Shown: positions 46,515-56,374 of the stretch, piece by piece
How positions within the stretch are numbered: position 1 is the stretch's first letter
Layout of the letters: every line of letters begins with the position of its first letter
DNA from: Clostridium drakei
GTDB lineage: Bacteria > Bacillota > Clostridia > Clostridiales > Clostridiaceae
Reading direction: 5' to 3'
Length of the DNA stretch: 64,000 nt
Assembly: GCF_000633595.2 (NCBI RefSeq)
Contig: NZ_JIBU02000050.1
Span: 1 to 64,000, forward strand
The notes under the pieces: model-generated
What the model saw: only the letters and a program-made list of their open reading frames with translations
What the model was told of the DNA's origin: nothing
Database searches by the model: none
Program-made: the position numbers and the translations under genes

Positions 46515-47096
46515 TTATAATTTAATAGTATTATCAGCAGAATTCATTTTTTCAACTATAGTGTACATATTTGTGATTTCACCTACAAGCAATTTTTCCT
46601 TCAATCCATAAAAATCAAGGCAAGTTCCACAGTTGAATATATTTACCCCTTTTTCTTTAAGTGCTTTAATGCTTTCGATACAGTCAGAACCTTCAGTAGT
46701 AAGCTTAACACCACTATTTAAGAATAGTATGTCAGAAGGAAGTTTATCACTTTCACTTAAAGCATAGAAATAACTTTTCATTAAAGCTGTACCTAGTTTG
46801 TCATCACCAACACCAAGTTTATCAGAAGAAACTACTATAACAAGGTTTTTGTCATTAAAGTTCATAGGCTTACAGCTACAAGAATCTTTAGTGATATCTA
46901 TATAATAAAGACCCTCTTTTTCTTCAACTTTATATTTAAAACCATTGCTCTCAGCAAATTTTGAAACATTATTCTTTGAAACATCATTATCTACTATAAC
47001 AGTAGCTTGTCCTTCATTTATAGAATCAAAAAACTTTTTTGTATTAATAACAGGTTGAGGGCATTTTAATCCTTTACAATCAATTGTATTAGCCAT
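46515..47096 (-). CDS. yedF: YedF-like sulfurtransferase-fold protein of selenium metabolism
   Basis: This 193-aa protein joins an N-terminal TusA-like domain (IDCKGLKCPQPVINTK with the CPxP motif, residues ~4-72) to a C-terminal DsrE-like domain (NLVIVVSSDKLGVGDDKLGTALMKSYFYAL, GVNIFNCGTCLDFYGL). This fusion is the YedF family, found in organisms that handle selenium. Its exact role is not established; sulfur or selenium carrier activity through the CPxP Cys is likely. The start was set at ATG 47096, with AAAGGTGGT upstream. It stands alone; no selD or selA is in the window. Confidence 0.88.
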   Translation of the reverse strand: MANTIDCKGLKCPQPVINTKKFFDSINEGQATVIVDNDVSKNNVSKFAESNGFKYKVEEKEGLYYIDITKDSCSCKPMNFNDKNLVIVVSSDKLGVGDDKLGTALMKSYFYALSESDKLPSDILFLNSGVKLTTEGSDCIESIKALKEKGVNIFNCGTCLDFYGLKEKLLVGEITNMYTIVEKMNSADNTIKL

Positions 47097-47391
47097 TTGT
47101 ATAATTACCACCTTTCAAAAAATAAATAATTGTATATTTAGGTATAAAATAATACAATAATAATAGTATGATTTTAAATAAATTATAACATAACTAAATG
47201 ATACACATTATAGTTTTTGCAAATAGACAAATAAGCAACTATTTGTAAAAATTATGACCAAGGTAATAGAAAGTTAACAATCAGAAAATTCTGAAATAAA
47301 CACTGCGGTGAGAAATTTGTGGTATTATAGTATACGGTATTTTATACTTGGACATAACTAAAGGATAATATAAAAAGGAAGGATTTTTATA

Positions 47392-48930
47392 ATGAAAGAA
47401 TTTATTTCTATGATGGGAGAATTCGTTTATAATTTTGTTATTTGTGGCATAAATGTTTTTCAAGTATCAGTAATTATACTAACAATGTACTATTTAATCA
47501 TCTCATTATTTGGCTTTTATAAAAAAGAGGATAAAGAAGCAGAAAATTGTAAACCAGAAAAAAAATTTGCTTTGCTAGTAGCAGCACATAATGAAGAAAT
47601 GGTAATTGGAAAAATAGTAGATAGTTTAAAAGAATTAGATTACCCTAAAGATTTATATGATATTTTTGTAATTGCAGATAATTGTACTGATAAAACAGCA
47701 GAAATAGCTAGAAAACATAGTGGTAATGTATATGAGAGAAATGTTTCAGATAAAAGGGGAAAAGGATATGCATTAGAATGGATGTTTGCTAGAGTATTTA
47801 AAATGGATACTAAATATGATGCTATAGCTATTTTTGATGCAGATAATTTAGTTTCAAAGAATTTTCTAAATGAAATGAACTATAAATTGCTTAATGGCTA
47901 TAAGGTAGTACAAGGTTATATAGATAGTAAAAATCCTGATGATTCTTGGATAACACAATCTTATTCCATATCATTTTGGACAGCTAATAGGTTATTTCAA
48001 TTAGGAAGGTCAAATTTAGGATTGTCAAGTCAGATAGGTGGAACTGGATTTTGCATGGATACAGAAACGCTTAAAAAATTAGGATGGGGCTCTACTTGTC
48101 TTACAGAAGATTTAGAGTTTACTTGTAAATTAGTACTTAATGGACATAAAGTTGGCTGGGCTCATAATGCTATAGTTTATGATGAAAAGCCTTTAACGTT
48201 AAAACAATCCTGGAATCAGAGAAAAAGATGGATGCAAGGATTTGCTGATGTATTTTCAAGGTTTTTTGTTAGACTTATGAAAAAAGCTGTAAAAGAAAGA
48301 AGTTTTATTACTTTAGATTGTGCTTTATATACTATGCAGCCATACTTTACATTGTTTATGGCAGCTTCTGCTTTAATAAGTTTAATCAAAGGTTTTAGTG
48401 GTATAGATGTAATAACATTGGATGGGATTTTTAGAGACATTTTTTATAGTAGTCAAAGTAGTTATAGTCAATATGCTTGGATGATATTTAGTATAGGCCA
48501 ATTCTTATTTACACCAATAGTCATGTTATTGGAAACAAAGTTATCTAAAAAAATGTTTGGAGTATTTGCTTTATATTCTTTAAATGCAGTAGTATTTTCA
48601 GAGATTTTTAGGTATTTAAGAGATGACGGTAAATATAAGGAATTTTTAATAACACACCATTTAGCTATTGAAAATGTAAACAAGGGTTACATAATTCCGT
48701 CCATTGAGTACACAGTTCTAATTACCATTATTTATATAATGATATTTGTTATCATTATAGGAATGATTGATAGAAGATATTCATTAAAGATATTTATATG
48801 GTATATGTTATTTAGTATATATACTTTAACTTGGATTCCTATAACTATTCAAGGAATTTTGAATAAGGATAAGAAGGAATGGAGTCATACTAAACATATA
48901 AGGCAAATAAGTATTCAAGAAGTGGAATAA
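47392..48930 (+). CDS. Membrane glycosyltransferase, family 2
   Basis: This 512-aa protein has an N-terminal membrane helix (residues ~15-42), a GT-A catalytic domain and about four C-terminal helices. Catalytic motifs are visible: LLVAAHNEEMVIGK, DNCTDKTAEIA, AIFDADN (the DXD), TEDLEF and QRKRWMQG, the Q/RxxRW motif of processive polysaccharide synthases. It probably makes or exports a cell-surface glycan or glycolipid. The AAGGAAGG RBS is good. It is a single gene that ends against the Uup-like gene on the other strand. Confidence 0.9.
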   Translation: MKEFISMMGEFVYNFVICGINVFQVSVIILTMYYLIISLFGFYKKEDKEAENCKPEKKFALLVAAHNEEMVIGKIVDSLKELDYPKDLYDIFVIADNCTDKTAEIARKHSGNVYERNVSDKRGKGYALEWMFARVFKMDTKYDAIAIFDADNLVSKNFLNEMNYKLLNGYKVVQGYIDSKNPDDSWITQSYSISFWTANRLFQLGRSNLGLSSQIGGTGFCMDTETLKKLGWGSTCLTEDLEFTCKLVLNGHKVGWAHNAIVYDEKPLTLKQSWNQRKRWMQGFADVFSRFFVRLMKKAVKERSFITLDCALYTMQPYFTLFMAASALISLIKGFSGIDVITLDGIFRDIFYSSQSSYSQYAWMIFSIGQFLFTPIVMLLETKLSKKMFGVFALYSLNAVVFSEIFRYLRDDGKYKEFLITHHLAIENVNKGYIIPSIEYTVLITIIYIMIFVIIIGMIDRRYSLKIFIWYMLFSIYTLTWIPITIQGILNKDKKEWSHTKHIRQISIQEVE

Positions 48931-48932
48931 TA

Positions 48933-48981
48933 AAAAAGTGTTAAATGTCAGGGAGATTAATCCTGACATTTAGCACTTTTT
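48933..48981. terminator. Bidirectional terminator overlapping the end of the Uup-like gene
   Basis: The arms 48933-48952 and 48962-48981 (around TAAATGTCAGG and CCTGACATTTA) form a stem of 20 pairs with one mismatch. The last seven sense codons and the stop of the minus-strand gene lie inside it (KSAKCQD), so the same bases encode protein and terminate both genes. Confidence 0.8.
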
Positions 48982-50873
48982 ATTTTTTCGGCTAATTCAT
49001 TTAAGTAAGTCCATCTATCAAATAGATAATCAAGTTTTTCTTGTAATTCTTTCTTTTCTTCCAAAAGCTTTTGAAGAAGTTCATAATCGCTGCCAGTAGA
49101 GTTTATCTTTGAATCTACAACTTGTATTTTATTTTCTACATCTTCAATAACATCATCTATTTCATCAAATTCTTTCTGCTCTTTATAGGAAAATTTTAAA
49201 GCTTTATTTTTATTTTCTTTGTAGTTTGCTTTAATATCTTTTTTACTTGGTTCTTTTATTTCTTGTTCCTGTTTTTCAATTTCACATTTATCCATGTATT
49301 CAGTATAATTTCCAGTATAATAATCTATGGAAGAATTGCCTTTGAAAATTAGAAGTTTTTTAAAAGCCTTATCTAAAAAGTATCTATCATGAGATACAGT
49401 TATAACTGCTCCTAAAAAGTCTTCCAAATAATCTTCTAAAACAGTAAGCGTTTCTATATCTAAATCATTAGTAGGTTCATCCAGCATCAATACATTAGGG
49501 GCACTCATAAGTACTCTAAGCAGCTGAAGTCTTCTTTTTTCACCACCAGAAAGTTTTGAAATAGGTGTCCACTGCATTTCTGGAGTAAATAAAAATCTTT
49601 CAAGCATAGTAGACGCACTTAAAGTTTCACCATCTGATGCTTTTAAAAACTCTCCAACTTCTTTTATATATTCTATAACTCTCAAGCTCTCATTCATTTC
49701 ATTATTTTCTTGAGAAAAGTATCCTATCTTCACTGTTTCACCAATGTGAACTTCTCCAGAATCAGGTTTGATTATACCTGCACACATATTCAAAAATGTA
49801 GACTTACCAATACCGTTTGGTCCGATTATACCTACTCTGTCATTATTGGAAAATATATAGCTAAAGTTATCTATTAGCTTTCTATTTTCAAAGGATTTAT
49901 TTATATTTTCCAGTTCTATGACTTTTTTACCCAGCCTAGTACTTGCAGATGATATTTGTACCTTATCACTGGTTTTCTCAAATTCGGTATTTTTAATTTC
50001 TTCAAATCTTTGAATTCTTGCTTTTTGCTTGGTACTTCTGGCCTTTGCACCCCTTTTTATCCAAGCTAATTCTCTACGAAAAAGGTTCTTGCGTTTATCC
50101 TCTAAAGCCTTGTTTAGTTCTTCTCTTTCAAATTTTTTTTCTAAGAAAATACTGTAATTTCCAACGTAGCTATAGAGATTTCCATTACTTAATTCTAAAA
50201 TCCTATTAGTAACTCTATCTAAAAAGTATCTATCATGAGTAATCATAAGTAGAGAACCTTTTCTATTGTTTAAGTAATTTTCAAGCCAAGCTACAGTATC
50301 ATTATCAATATGATTGGTAGGTTCATCTAGAATTAATAAATTTGAAGGTGTTATAAGAGTTCCAGCTAAAGCTATTCTCTTTTTTTGACCTCCAGAAAGG
50401 GTTGCTACTTTTGCGTCAAAATCAAAAATGTTAAGTTTAGTAAGTATAGCTTTAGCATCACTTTCCATTTGCCATGCATTTAAACTATCCATTTTAGCAG
50501 TTAAATCCAAAAGTTTTTTTTGTATACGTTCGTTATTAGAATTTTTTTCTAAAGCTCTAAGAGTATTTTCATATTCTCTTAGAACCTTCATTACTGGAGA
50601 GTTCCCTCTAAATACTTGTTCCAGTACTGTGGAATTTTCATCAAAGTATGTGTTTTGAGAAAGATAATTTACTGTTAAGTTGTTTGAGGTTATTATGTTT
50701 CCACTATCGTAATGTTCTATTCCAGCAGCAATTTTTAATAATGTTGATTTACCTGTACCATTTATACCTATAACACCTATTTTTTCTCCATCATTTATGC
50801 CTAAAGATATATTATTTAGAATTATTTTTTCACCATAACTTTTGCATATATTTTCTAAAGATATTAAGTTCAT
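48957..50873 (-). CDS. uup: ABC-F family ATPase, Uup type
   Basis: This 638-aa protein has two ABC modules: GINGTGKST with LSGGQKKRIALAG and LLILDEPTNHID, then GPNGIGKST with LSGGEKRRLQLLR and VLMLDEPTNDLD. The linker between them contains the family's IKRGAKARSTKQKARIQRFEE segment. A C-terminal coiled-coil of about 110 residues (KQEQEIKEPSKKDIKAN, DVIEDVENKIQVVDSKINS) is typical of Uup, which helps ribosome function and limits DNA rearrangements. It is distinct from the ABC-F at 44559-46205, which lacks the C-terminal extension. No RBS stronger than AAGGAT precedes the ATG. Confidence 0.9.
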   Translation of the reverse strand: MNLISLENICKSYGEKIILNNISLGINDGEKIGVIGINGTGKSTLLKIAAGIEHYDSGNIITSNNLTVNYLSQNTYFDENSTVLEQVFRGNSPVMKVLREYENTLRALEKNSNNERIQKKLLDLTAKMDSLNAWQMESDAKAILTKLNIFDFDAKVATLSGGQKKRIALAGTLITPSNLLILDEPTNHIDNDTVAWLENYLNNRKGSLLMITHDRYFLDRVTNRILELSNGNLYSYVGNYSIFLEKKFEREELNKALEDKRKNLFRRELAWIKRGAKARSTKQKARIQRFEEIKNTEFEKTSDKVQISSASTRLGKKVIELENINKSFENRKLIDNFSYIFSNNDRVGIIGPNGIGKSTFLNMCAGIIKPDSGEVHIGETVKIGYFSQENNEMNESLRVIEYIKEVGEFLKASDGETLSASTMLERFLFTPEMQWTPISKLSGGEKRRLQLLRVLMSAPNVLMLDEPTNDLDIETLTVLEDYLEDFLGAVITVSHDRYFLDKAFKKLLIFKGNSSIDYYTGNYTEYMDKCEIEKQEQEIKEPSKKDIKANYKENKNKALKFSYKEQKEFDEIDDVIEDVENKIQVVDSKINSTGSDYELLQKLLEEKKELQEKLDYLFDRWTYLNELAEKIKSAKCQD

Positions 50874-51069
50874 TTAATTCACATATCCTTTCTAGCTATT
50901 TTCATAACACTATTTAGTATATTATCAAAAAACTTTTTTTTCAACAATACTAAAAAATATTATTTAAAAATAGAATTTTATGAAGGATATTATTTTTTTT
51001 TATGGAATAAAATATATATATATATCTATGGATTAAAATGCAAAAATTATATATAAGGGAGGGCTGTCC

Positions 51070-53517
51070 ATGGGGTATAGTATGAAAGAGATTAAAGGAA
51101 ATTGTGAAGAGTTGATATTAAAGAAAGTTAACATAAATGGTAACATTTGTGGAGAATATGCTGAAATATCCATAAACCAGGTATATGAAAATAAAAGTAA
51201 AGGTGATATAGAGGGTGTGTATGTTTTTCCAATACCCAAGACTGCTGTAATATCAGGATTTGAAGCAGAGGTAGGAGGAAAAACTTTAAAAACTATAGTA
51301 GAAGAAAAAGAAAAGGCAATTAAAATTTATGAAAATGCTAAAAATAGAGGGGATAACACTGTATTTTTGGAAGAATTGAAGCCACATATTTTTAAAATAG
51401 CTGTTGGAAAAATTATAAGTGGTGAAACAGTTAAAATAAAATTATCATATATAGATCAGCTTCAATATAAAGATAAGAAGTTCAAGCTTACAATTCCAGC
51501 AATATATGAGCCAACAAAAATGGATGAAAATTCAAAGCTTAATAATTTAAAGAACACTTTAGTAAATAAAATCGTAAATAAAAAATCAGAAGATAATGAA
51601 TTACAATTTAAAACTAACATTATAGTAGAGTCTTTATGTAAGTTAGATTTTGAATCTCCTTATCATAGGTTAAAAGTGGAAAGAGAAGGAGATACTATAG
51701 CTAAAATTAATTTGCAAGATGGTTATGAAGCTATGGATAAAGATTTTATACTTGTTATGAAAGAAAAAGATCCTTTAGAAGCTGATGGTATGATTTATGA
51801 ATACAAAGAAAATGGAGAGGATAGAAGAGTAGTATATCTGAGAATGATTCCTAAGCTAGATGATTATGAAATGGAGGATAAGGAAAGTTACGTTTTCCTT
51901 ATAGATATTTCAGATACTATGAAAGGTGATAAGTTAGAACAGGCTAAAAATGCACTTCAGATGTGTATAAGAAATCTTGAAGAAGGTGATACCTTTGACA
52001 TTATTGCAATGGGAGAAACCTTAAAGTATTTTTGGAATGAAGGAATGGCTGAATTTAATTCTGAAACTTTAAAAAAGGCATCTCAGTGGATAGAAAATTT
52101 GACTACAGAGGATGATGCAGATATATTTGGAGCCATAAAATATAGTCTTGAAAATGAAGGTGGTCATAATACTATATTGATTTTTACTGATGATGAAGTT
52201 GAAGAAGAAGATGAAATACTAGATTATGTAAGGGAAAACTTAGGAGACAATAGAATATTTACTTTTGGTTTTGATTCAGAAACCAATAATTATTTCCTAA
52301 ATAAATTAGCTCATGAGAGCTTTGGAAAAGCTGAATTTATAAATAAAGGTCAGAGAATAGAAAATGTAGTATTAAGACAATTTAAAAGAATTCAAAACCC
52401 AGAAGTAGATGATATACAAATAGATTGGGGAAATATGAAGGTTCAATCAACTTACCCAAGAACTATAGATTATATGTATGATAGAGAAGCTTTTTCTATT
52501 TTTGCTTATGTAATAGGTGAAGTAAGTGATGAAATAGTTGTAAGTGGAAAAGTTGGTAATGAGGATTATATAAAGAAAATAAATTTAGATAATTTTAATA
52601 CAGAGGATAATGCTAATTTACTAAAAAAAATATGGGCAAGAAAGAGAATAAAATCCATTGAGATGAATATGAAGTCACAGCGTGGAGAAATAAAAGAGTC
52701 TATGAGGCAAAAAGTAATGGAACTATCTAAAAAGAATGGATTAATAAGTCATGAAACTACATTCATTTTCATGGAACTTAGAGAAGAACCAGTACTTGGT
52801 ATAGAACTTAAGAATATAATTCCAATTAGCGTTAAGGAAATAACTCTATCAGATGAATTTGAAGAGGAAAACTTTGATGTGGAAGATAAGTCAGGATTCT
52901 TGTATAAAACATATGAGGGAACAATAGTTGAAGAAAAAATTCAAAAATTAAAAGGTGATAATTTATATTTAAATAGTAAATATCCTAGAAAGAAGCTTTT
53001 AAGAATAATTGCTAAAAATCAATTTGCAGAAGGAGCTTTTGTTGATTATGAGGATAGTAGCACAGAGGATAAGGTAGAGACTACTGCCATGGTATTGATG
53101 GCATTTATTTTAGGTGATGAAGATATAGATATATATTTCAATCAATTAAATAAATCTGTAGAATTTATATGTAATAAGTGTGTAAGTGAAGATTTTAAAC
53201 TTGAAGATCAAATTGGCAAGATGATAATTTTAGCTTTAGAGCAAGCTATACAAAGTGGAATTCTAAAGGAAAAAAATGCTCATAAAGCTGAAAAGGCTTT
53301 AGAGTATCTATATGATTTATTGAATAAAAGAGAAAGCGCTAAGGAAATGTTAAATAATCTTATAGAGTGCTCCTTAAAGAAAAATTTGGCTTCACTTTTC
53401 ACAATAAGTGAAGATGGAAGCTGTATAAATGAAAAAATAGTAATTAGTGAAGAAAGAAATTCTATTTTCAATATGGCTAAATTAGCAATACTTATGGTAT
53501 TAAAGGATATGGACTAA
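51070..53517 (+). CDS. VIT and vWA domain protein
   Basis: This 815-aa protein has a VIT domain (residues ~10-135; INQVYENKSKGDIEGVYVFPIPKTAVISGF), then a von Willebrand A domain from ~275 with a MIDAS-like DISDTMKGD and TFDIIAMG, IFTDDEVEEED. A C-terminal region of about 300 residues follows, acidic and predicted helical. There is no signal peptide or membrane anchor, so it is cytoplasmic. VIT/vWA proteins resemble inter-alpha-trypsin inhibitor heavy chains; bacterial ones are of unknown function. The MIDAS Ser-x-Ser is Ser-x-Thr here. GGGAGGG precedes the ATG. It is a lone gene with its own terminator. Confidence 0.85.
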   Translation: MGYSMKEIKGNCEELILKKVNINGNICGEYAEISINQVYENKSKGDIEGVYVFPIPKTAVISGFEAEVGGKTLKTIVEEKEKAIKIYENAKNRGDNTVFLEELKPHIFKIAVGKIISGETVKIKLSYIDQLQYKDKKFKLTIPAIYEPTKMDENSKLNNLKNTLVNKIVNKKSEDNELQFKTNIIVESLCKLDFESPYHRLKVEREGDTIAKINLQDGYEAMDKDFILVMKEKDPLEADGMIYEYKENGEDRRVVYLRMIPKLDDYEMEDKESYVFLIDISDTMKGDKLEQAKNALQMCIRNLEEGDTFDIIAMGETLKYFWNEGMAEFNSETLKKASQWIENLTTEDDADIFGAIKYSLENEGGHNTILIFTDDEVEEEDEILDYVRENLGDNRIFTFGFDSETNNYFLNKLAHESFGKAEFINKGQRIENVVLRQFKRIQNPEVDDIQIDWGNMKVQSTYPRTIDYMYDREAFSIFAYVIGEVSDEIVVSGKVGNEDYIKKINLDNFNTEDNANLLKKIWARKRIKSIEMNMKSQRGEIKESMRQKVMELSKKNGLISHETTFIFMELREEPVLGIELKNIIPISVKEITLSDEFEEENFDVEDKSGFLYKTYEGTIVEEKIQKLKGDNLYLNSKYPRKKLLRIIAKNQFAEGAFVDYEDSSTEDKVETTAMVLMAFILGDEDIDIYFNQLNKSVEFICNKCVSEDFKLEDQIGKMIILALEQAIQSGILKEKNAHKAEKALEYLYDLLNKRESAKEMLNNLIECSLKKNLASLFTISEDGSCINEKIVISEERNSIFNMAKLAILMVLKDMD

Positions 53518-53587
53518 TGAATAGGGATTGTTAAAAAATAGTTGCTAACTAATTAAAAAACATAGGATTAAAGTGTTATAAAATGAT

Positions 53588-53632
53588 CCTCTAGAATAGG
53601 TGACTTATAAAAACCTATTCTAGAGGACTTTT
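53588..53632 (+). terminator. Terminator after the VIT/vWA gene
   Basis: CCTCTAGAATAGGT (53588-53601) pairs perfectly with ACCTATTCTAGAGG (53613-53626), then a T-rich stretch. Confidence 0.85.
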
Positions 53633-53748
53633 ATATTTTTGTATAAAAAAGCATATTGAAAGGAATATTGAAATTAAATAAATAGAATATTTAAGCCGAA
53701 AAATTAATATGTATTTCAAAATATTATATAAAGGTTATTGCATTACAG

Positions 53749-53783
53749 TTATAATTGTTATATATTATATATAACAATTATAA
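53749..53783. promoter_or_regulatory. 35-bp perfect palindrome in front of the ABC-2 operon
   Basis: Two 16-base arms (TTATAATTGTTATATA and its exact complement) flank TTA. It ends 25 bases before the ATPase start codon, next to the GGAGG. The core GTTATATA-N3-TATATAAC suggests a dimeric repressor site; an RNA hairpin that slows translation is the alternative. Confidence 0.65.
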
Positions 53784-53808
53784 TTTAATTATTTTGGAGG
53801 AAAAATAA

Positions 53809-54534
53809 ATGATAGAATTAAAGTATTTAAATAAAAGTTATAACGGAAATATAAAAGCAGTAGATAATTTAAATTTAACTATACCTGATGGGCAAATATT
53901 TGGGTTTCTAGGTCCTAATGGGGCAGGTAAGACTACTACTATAAAGATGATCACAGGTATTATTAATTCTAACAGTGGAAATATATTTATAAATAATATA
54001 AATATAAAAGAGAATTCTATAGAAGCTAAAAAACAGTTTGGATTTGTCCCAGATAATCCAGACATATTTTTAAGGCTTAAAGGTATAGAATATTTAAATT
54101 TTATGGCTGATATTTATGAAGTAGATAGCAAGGAAAGAATAAATAGAATAAAAAGTTTATCTGAAAGATTCGAAATAGATAAAGCACTAAACGATCAGAT
54201 ACAGAGCTATTCTCATGGTATGAGACAAAAAATAGTTATAATAGGAGCTTTAATTCATGATCCTTCTGTATGGATATTAGATGAGCCTATGACAGGTCTT
54301 GATCCAAAGTCATCCTTTACCTTAAAAGAAATGATGAGAGAGCATGCGGATAAAGGTAATACAGTATTTTTTTCAACTCATGTATTAGAAGTAGCTGAAA
54401 AAATATGTGATAGGTTTGCTATTATAAATAAAGGTAAAATCATGTTTAGTGGCACATTTAAAGAGCTTAAGGAAGGATTTAAGGAAAATGAATCCTTGGA
54501 AAATATATTTTTGGAGATGACACAAAATGAGTAA
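53809..54534 (+). CDS. ABC transporter ATPase (ABC-2 type)
   Basis: This 241-aa ATPase has Walker A GPNGAGKTT, a Q-loop, signature SYSHGMRQK and Walker B VWILDEPMTGLD. The sequence IGFVPDNPDIFLRLKGIEYL is typical of drug or bacteriocin ABC-2 ATPases. It overlaps the permease gene by 8 bases, so they are translationally coupled. TTGGAGGAAAAA precedes the ATG. The substrate is unknown. A large palindrome upstream may bring the operon under a local repressor. Confidence 0.9.
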   Translation: MIELKYLNKSYNGNIKAVDNLNLTIPDGQIFGFLGPNGAGKTTTIKMITGIINSNSGNIFINNINIKENSIEAKKQFGFVPDNPDIFLRLKGIEYLNFMADIYEVDSKERINRIKSLSERFEIDKALNDQIQSYSHGMRQKIVIIGALIHDPSVWILDEPMTGLDPKSSFTLKEMMREHADKGNTVFFSTHVLEVAEKICDRFAIINKGKIMFSGTFKELKEGFKENESLENIFLEMTQNE

Positions 54535-56191
54535 ATATATAATTTTAACAAAGGCTCTCTTGAAAAATGGATATGGCTTATCAAATGGAGATAAGAAGAA
54601 AAAAATAAAAGCTACAATAATAGCAGTTGCCATAATAGCAGCTTGTATACCAACTATAATAGCATTTATTTATTTTATTGAAAGTGCTTACGATATGCTT
54701 TATAAAATAAATCAAGAAGGATTAATTTTTACTGTAGGTATAAATTTTACTTTTATTTTTATATTCTTTTTTGGAATATTTTATTCTTTAAATGTTATGT
54801 ATTTTTCTAAGGATATAGAAAATTTATTGCCACTGCCATTAAAGCCATGGCATATAATAGCTTCAAAATTCACTATAACGTTACTATATGAGTATCTTAC
54901 TGAAGCAGCAATATTATTACCTTTGTTTATAATATATGGCTTAAAGGGGCATATGGGAGTTATATACTATGTATATTCTATAATACTCTTTTTAACTATA
55001 CCTATAATACCATTAAGTATAGCCAGTATTTTGAATATATTGATTATGAGATTTACTAATATGGGAAATCACAAAGATTTGTTAAAAATTATAGGTGGAA
55101 TCTTAGCCATGTTTTTGGCTATAGCTTTTAATATAAAGATGCAAAAGTTAGCAAATTTAGGAATGAATCAGCAGCAAATATTGAATATATTAAGCCAAGG
55201 AAATAACTCCCTAGTTGGTATTTCAAGCAAGATATTTCCAGGAGTTTCTGAAGCTGTTAAAGCTATGGTGTTTAGTGGAACTTTGATAGGTTTAAAAAAT
55301 ATAATATTATTTTTAATAGTAACTCTATGTGTTTTATCCATATTTTTAATATTAGGAGAAAATCTATACTTTAAAGGCGTAATAGGAATTTCAGAAGCAC
55401 CTTCAGGAAGAAAAAAATTAAATTACAATGATTTGCAAAAAGTATCACGAAAAAGTTCTCCCATTAAATCATTAGTGATTAAGGAGCTAAAAATACTGTT
55501 TAGAACACCTGTATATTTTATGAATTGTATTATTATGAATTTTTTATGGCCAGTATTTTTGTTAATACCATTTTTTACTGAACCAGAAGTTTTTAAAAAA
55601 TTTAAAGGGGTTATGTTTGTAATCAATGATACAAAGTGGATTGGGATAATTATTATAATATCATTGGCAGCAGGCATATTTATAACTTCAAGTAACCTTA
55701 TAACTTCTACAGCTATATCTAGAGAAGGAGGCAACTTATTTGTAAGTAAATACATTGCTATAGGATATGATGCTCAATTAATAGCTAAAGTTTTGTCAGG
55801 AGCAATTATGGGGACAGTAGGTATATTATCCATGTTATTAATGGCATTATTTTTAATGAAATTACCATTGTATTTAATTCTTATAGTTTTTGTATCATCA
55901 TTACCTGGAATTTTATTTTCAGCTATGCTTGGAATAATGATTGATGTTGCTTTTCCAAAATTAAATTGGGATAATGAAGTAAAGGCTGTAAAACAAAATT
56001 TTAATGGATTTATAGCTATTATGATTGGAATTGGTGTAAGTGTGCTTGTGGCAATTTCTGTTATAAAACTTAATTTTGATAAATTTGCAATGAGTATAGG
56101 TGTAATTTTGTTATTTTTAATTATAGACTTCATTTTATATAAAATTATTGTAACTAAGGGTGTAAATTTATTTAGAAATATTGAAGTCTAA
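54527..56191 (+). CDS. ABC-2 type transporter permease
   Basis: This 554-aa integral membrane protein has about 12 predicted helices, a cytoplasmic start and a large loop near residues 285-320 (SEAPSGRKKLNYNDLQKVSRKS). It has no ATPase motifs. It is paired with the ATPase gene immediately upstream by an 8-base overlap. Family and substrate cannot be read more precisely; bacteriocin or lipid export are candidates. A terminator follows at 56216. Confidence 0.82.
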   Translation: MSKYIILTKALLKNGYGLSNGDKKKKIKATIIAVAIIAACIPTIIAFIYFIESAYDMLYKINQEGLIFTVGINFTFIFIFFFGIFYSLNVMYFSKDIENLLPLPLKPWHIIASKFTITLLYEYLTEAAILLPLFIIYGLKGHMGVIYYVYSIILFLTIPIIPLSIASILNILIMRFTNMGNHKDLLKIIGGILAMFLAIAFNIKMQKLANLGMNQQQILNILSQGNNSLVGISSKIFPGVSEAVKAMVFSGTLIGLKNIILFLIVTLCVLSIFLILGENLYFKGVIGISEAPSGRKKLNYNDLQKVSRKSSPIKSLVIKELKILFRTPVYFMNCIIMNFLWPVFLLIPFFTEPEVFKKFKGVMFVINDTKWIGIIIIISLAAGIFITSSNLITSTAISREGGNLFVSKYIAIGYDAQLIAKVLSGAIMGTVGILSMLLMALFLMKLPLYLILIVFVSSLPGILFSAMLGIMIDVAFPKLNWDNEVKAVKQNFNGFIAIMIGIGVSVLVAISVIKLNFDKFAMSIGVILLFLIIDFILYKIIVTKGVNLFRNIEV

Positions 56192-56215
56192 TTCCTCAAT
56201 TTTCACTAATAATTT

Positions 56216-56249
56216 TTCAGGTGAATTTTTAAATTTCACCTGAATTTTA
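56216..56249 (+). terminator. Terminator after the ABC-2 permease
   Basis: TTCAGGTGAA (56216-56225) pairs with TTCACCTGAA (56235-56244), followed by TTTTA. Confidence 0.8.
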
Positions 56250-56374
56250 ATTTACAAATATTTTATTTTTATAAAAATAAGGATTTTAAATTGGATACAT
56301 ATAGTGTGTATTTTAATTTTTGTAATAAACTGTTATAATTTTATTTATAATGATCTGTAATGGAGGAATTAAAT

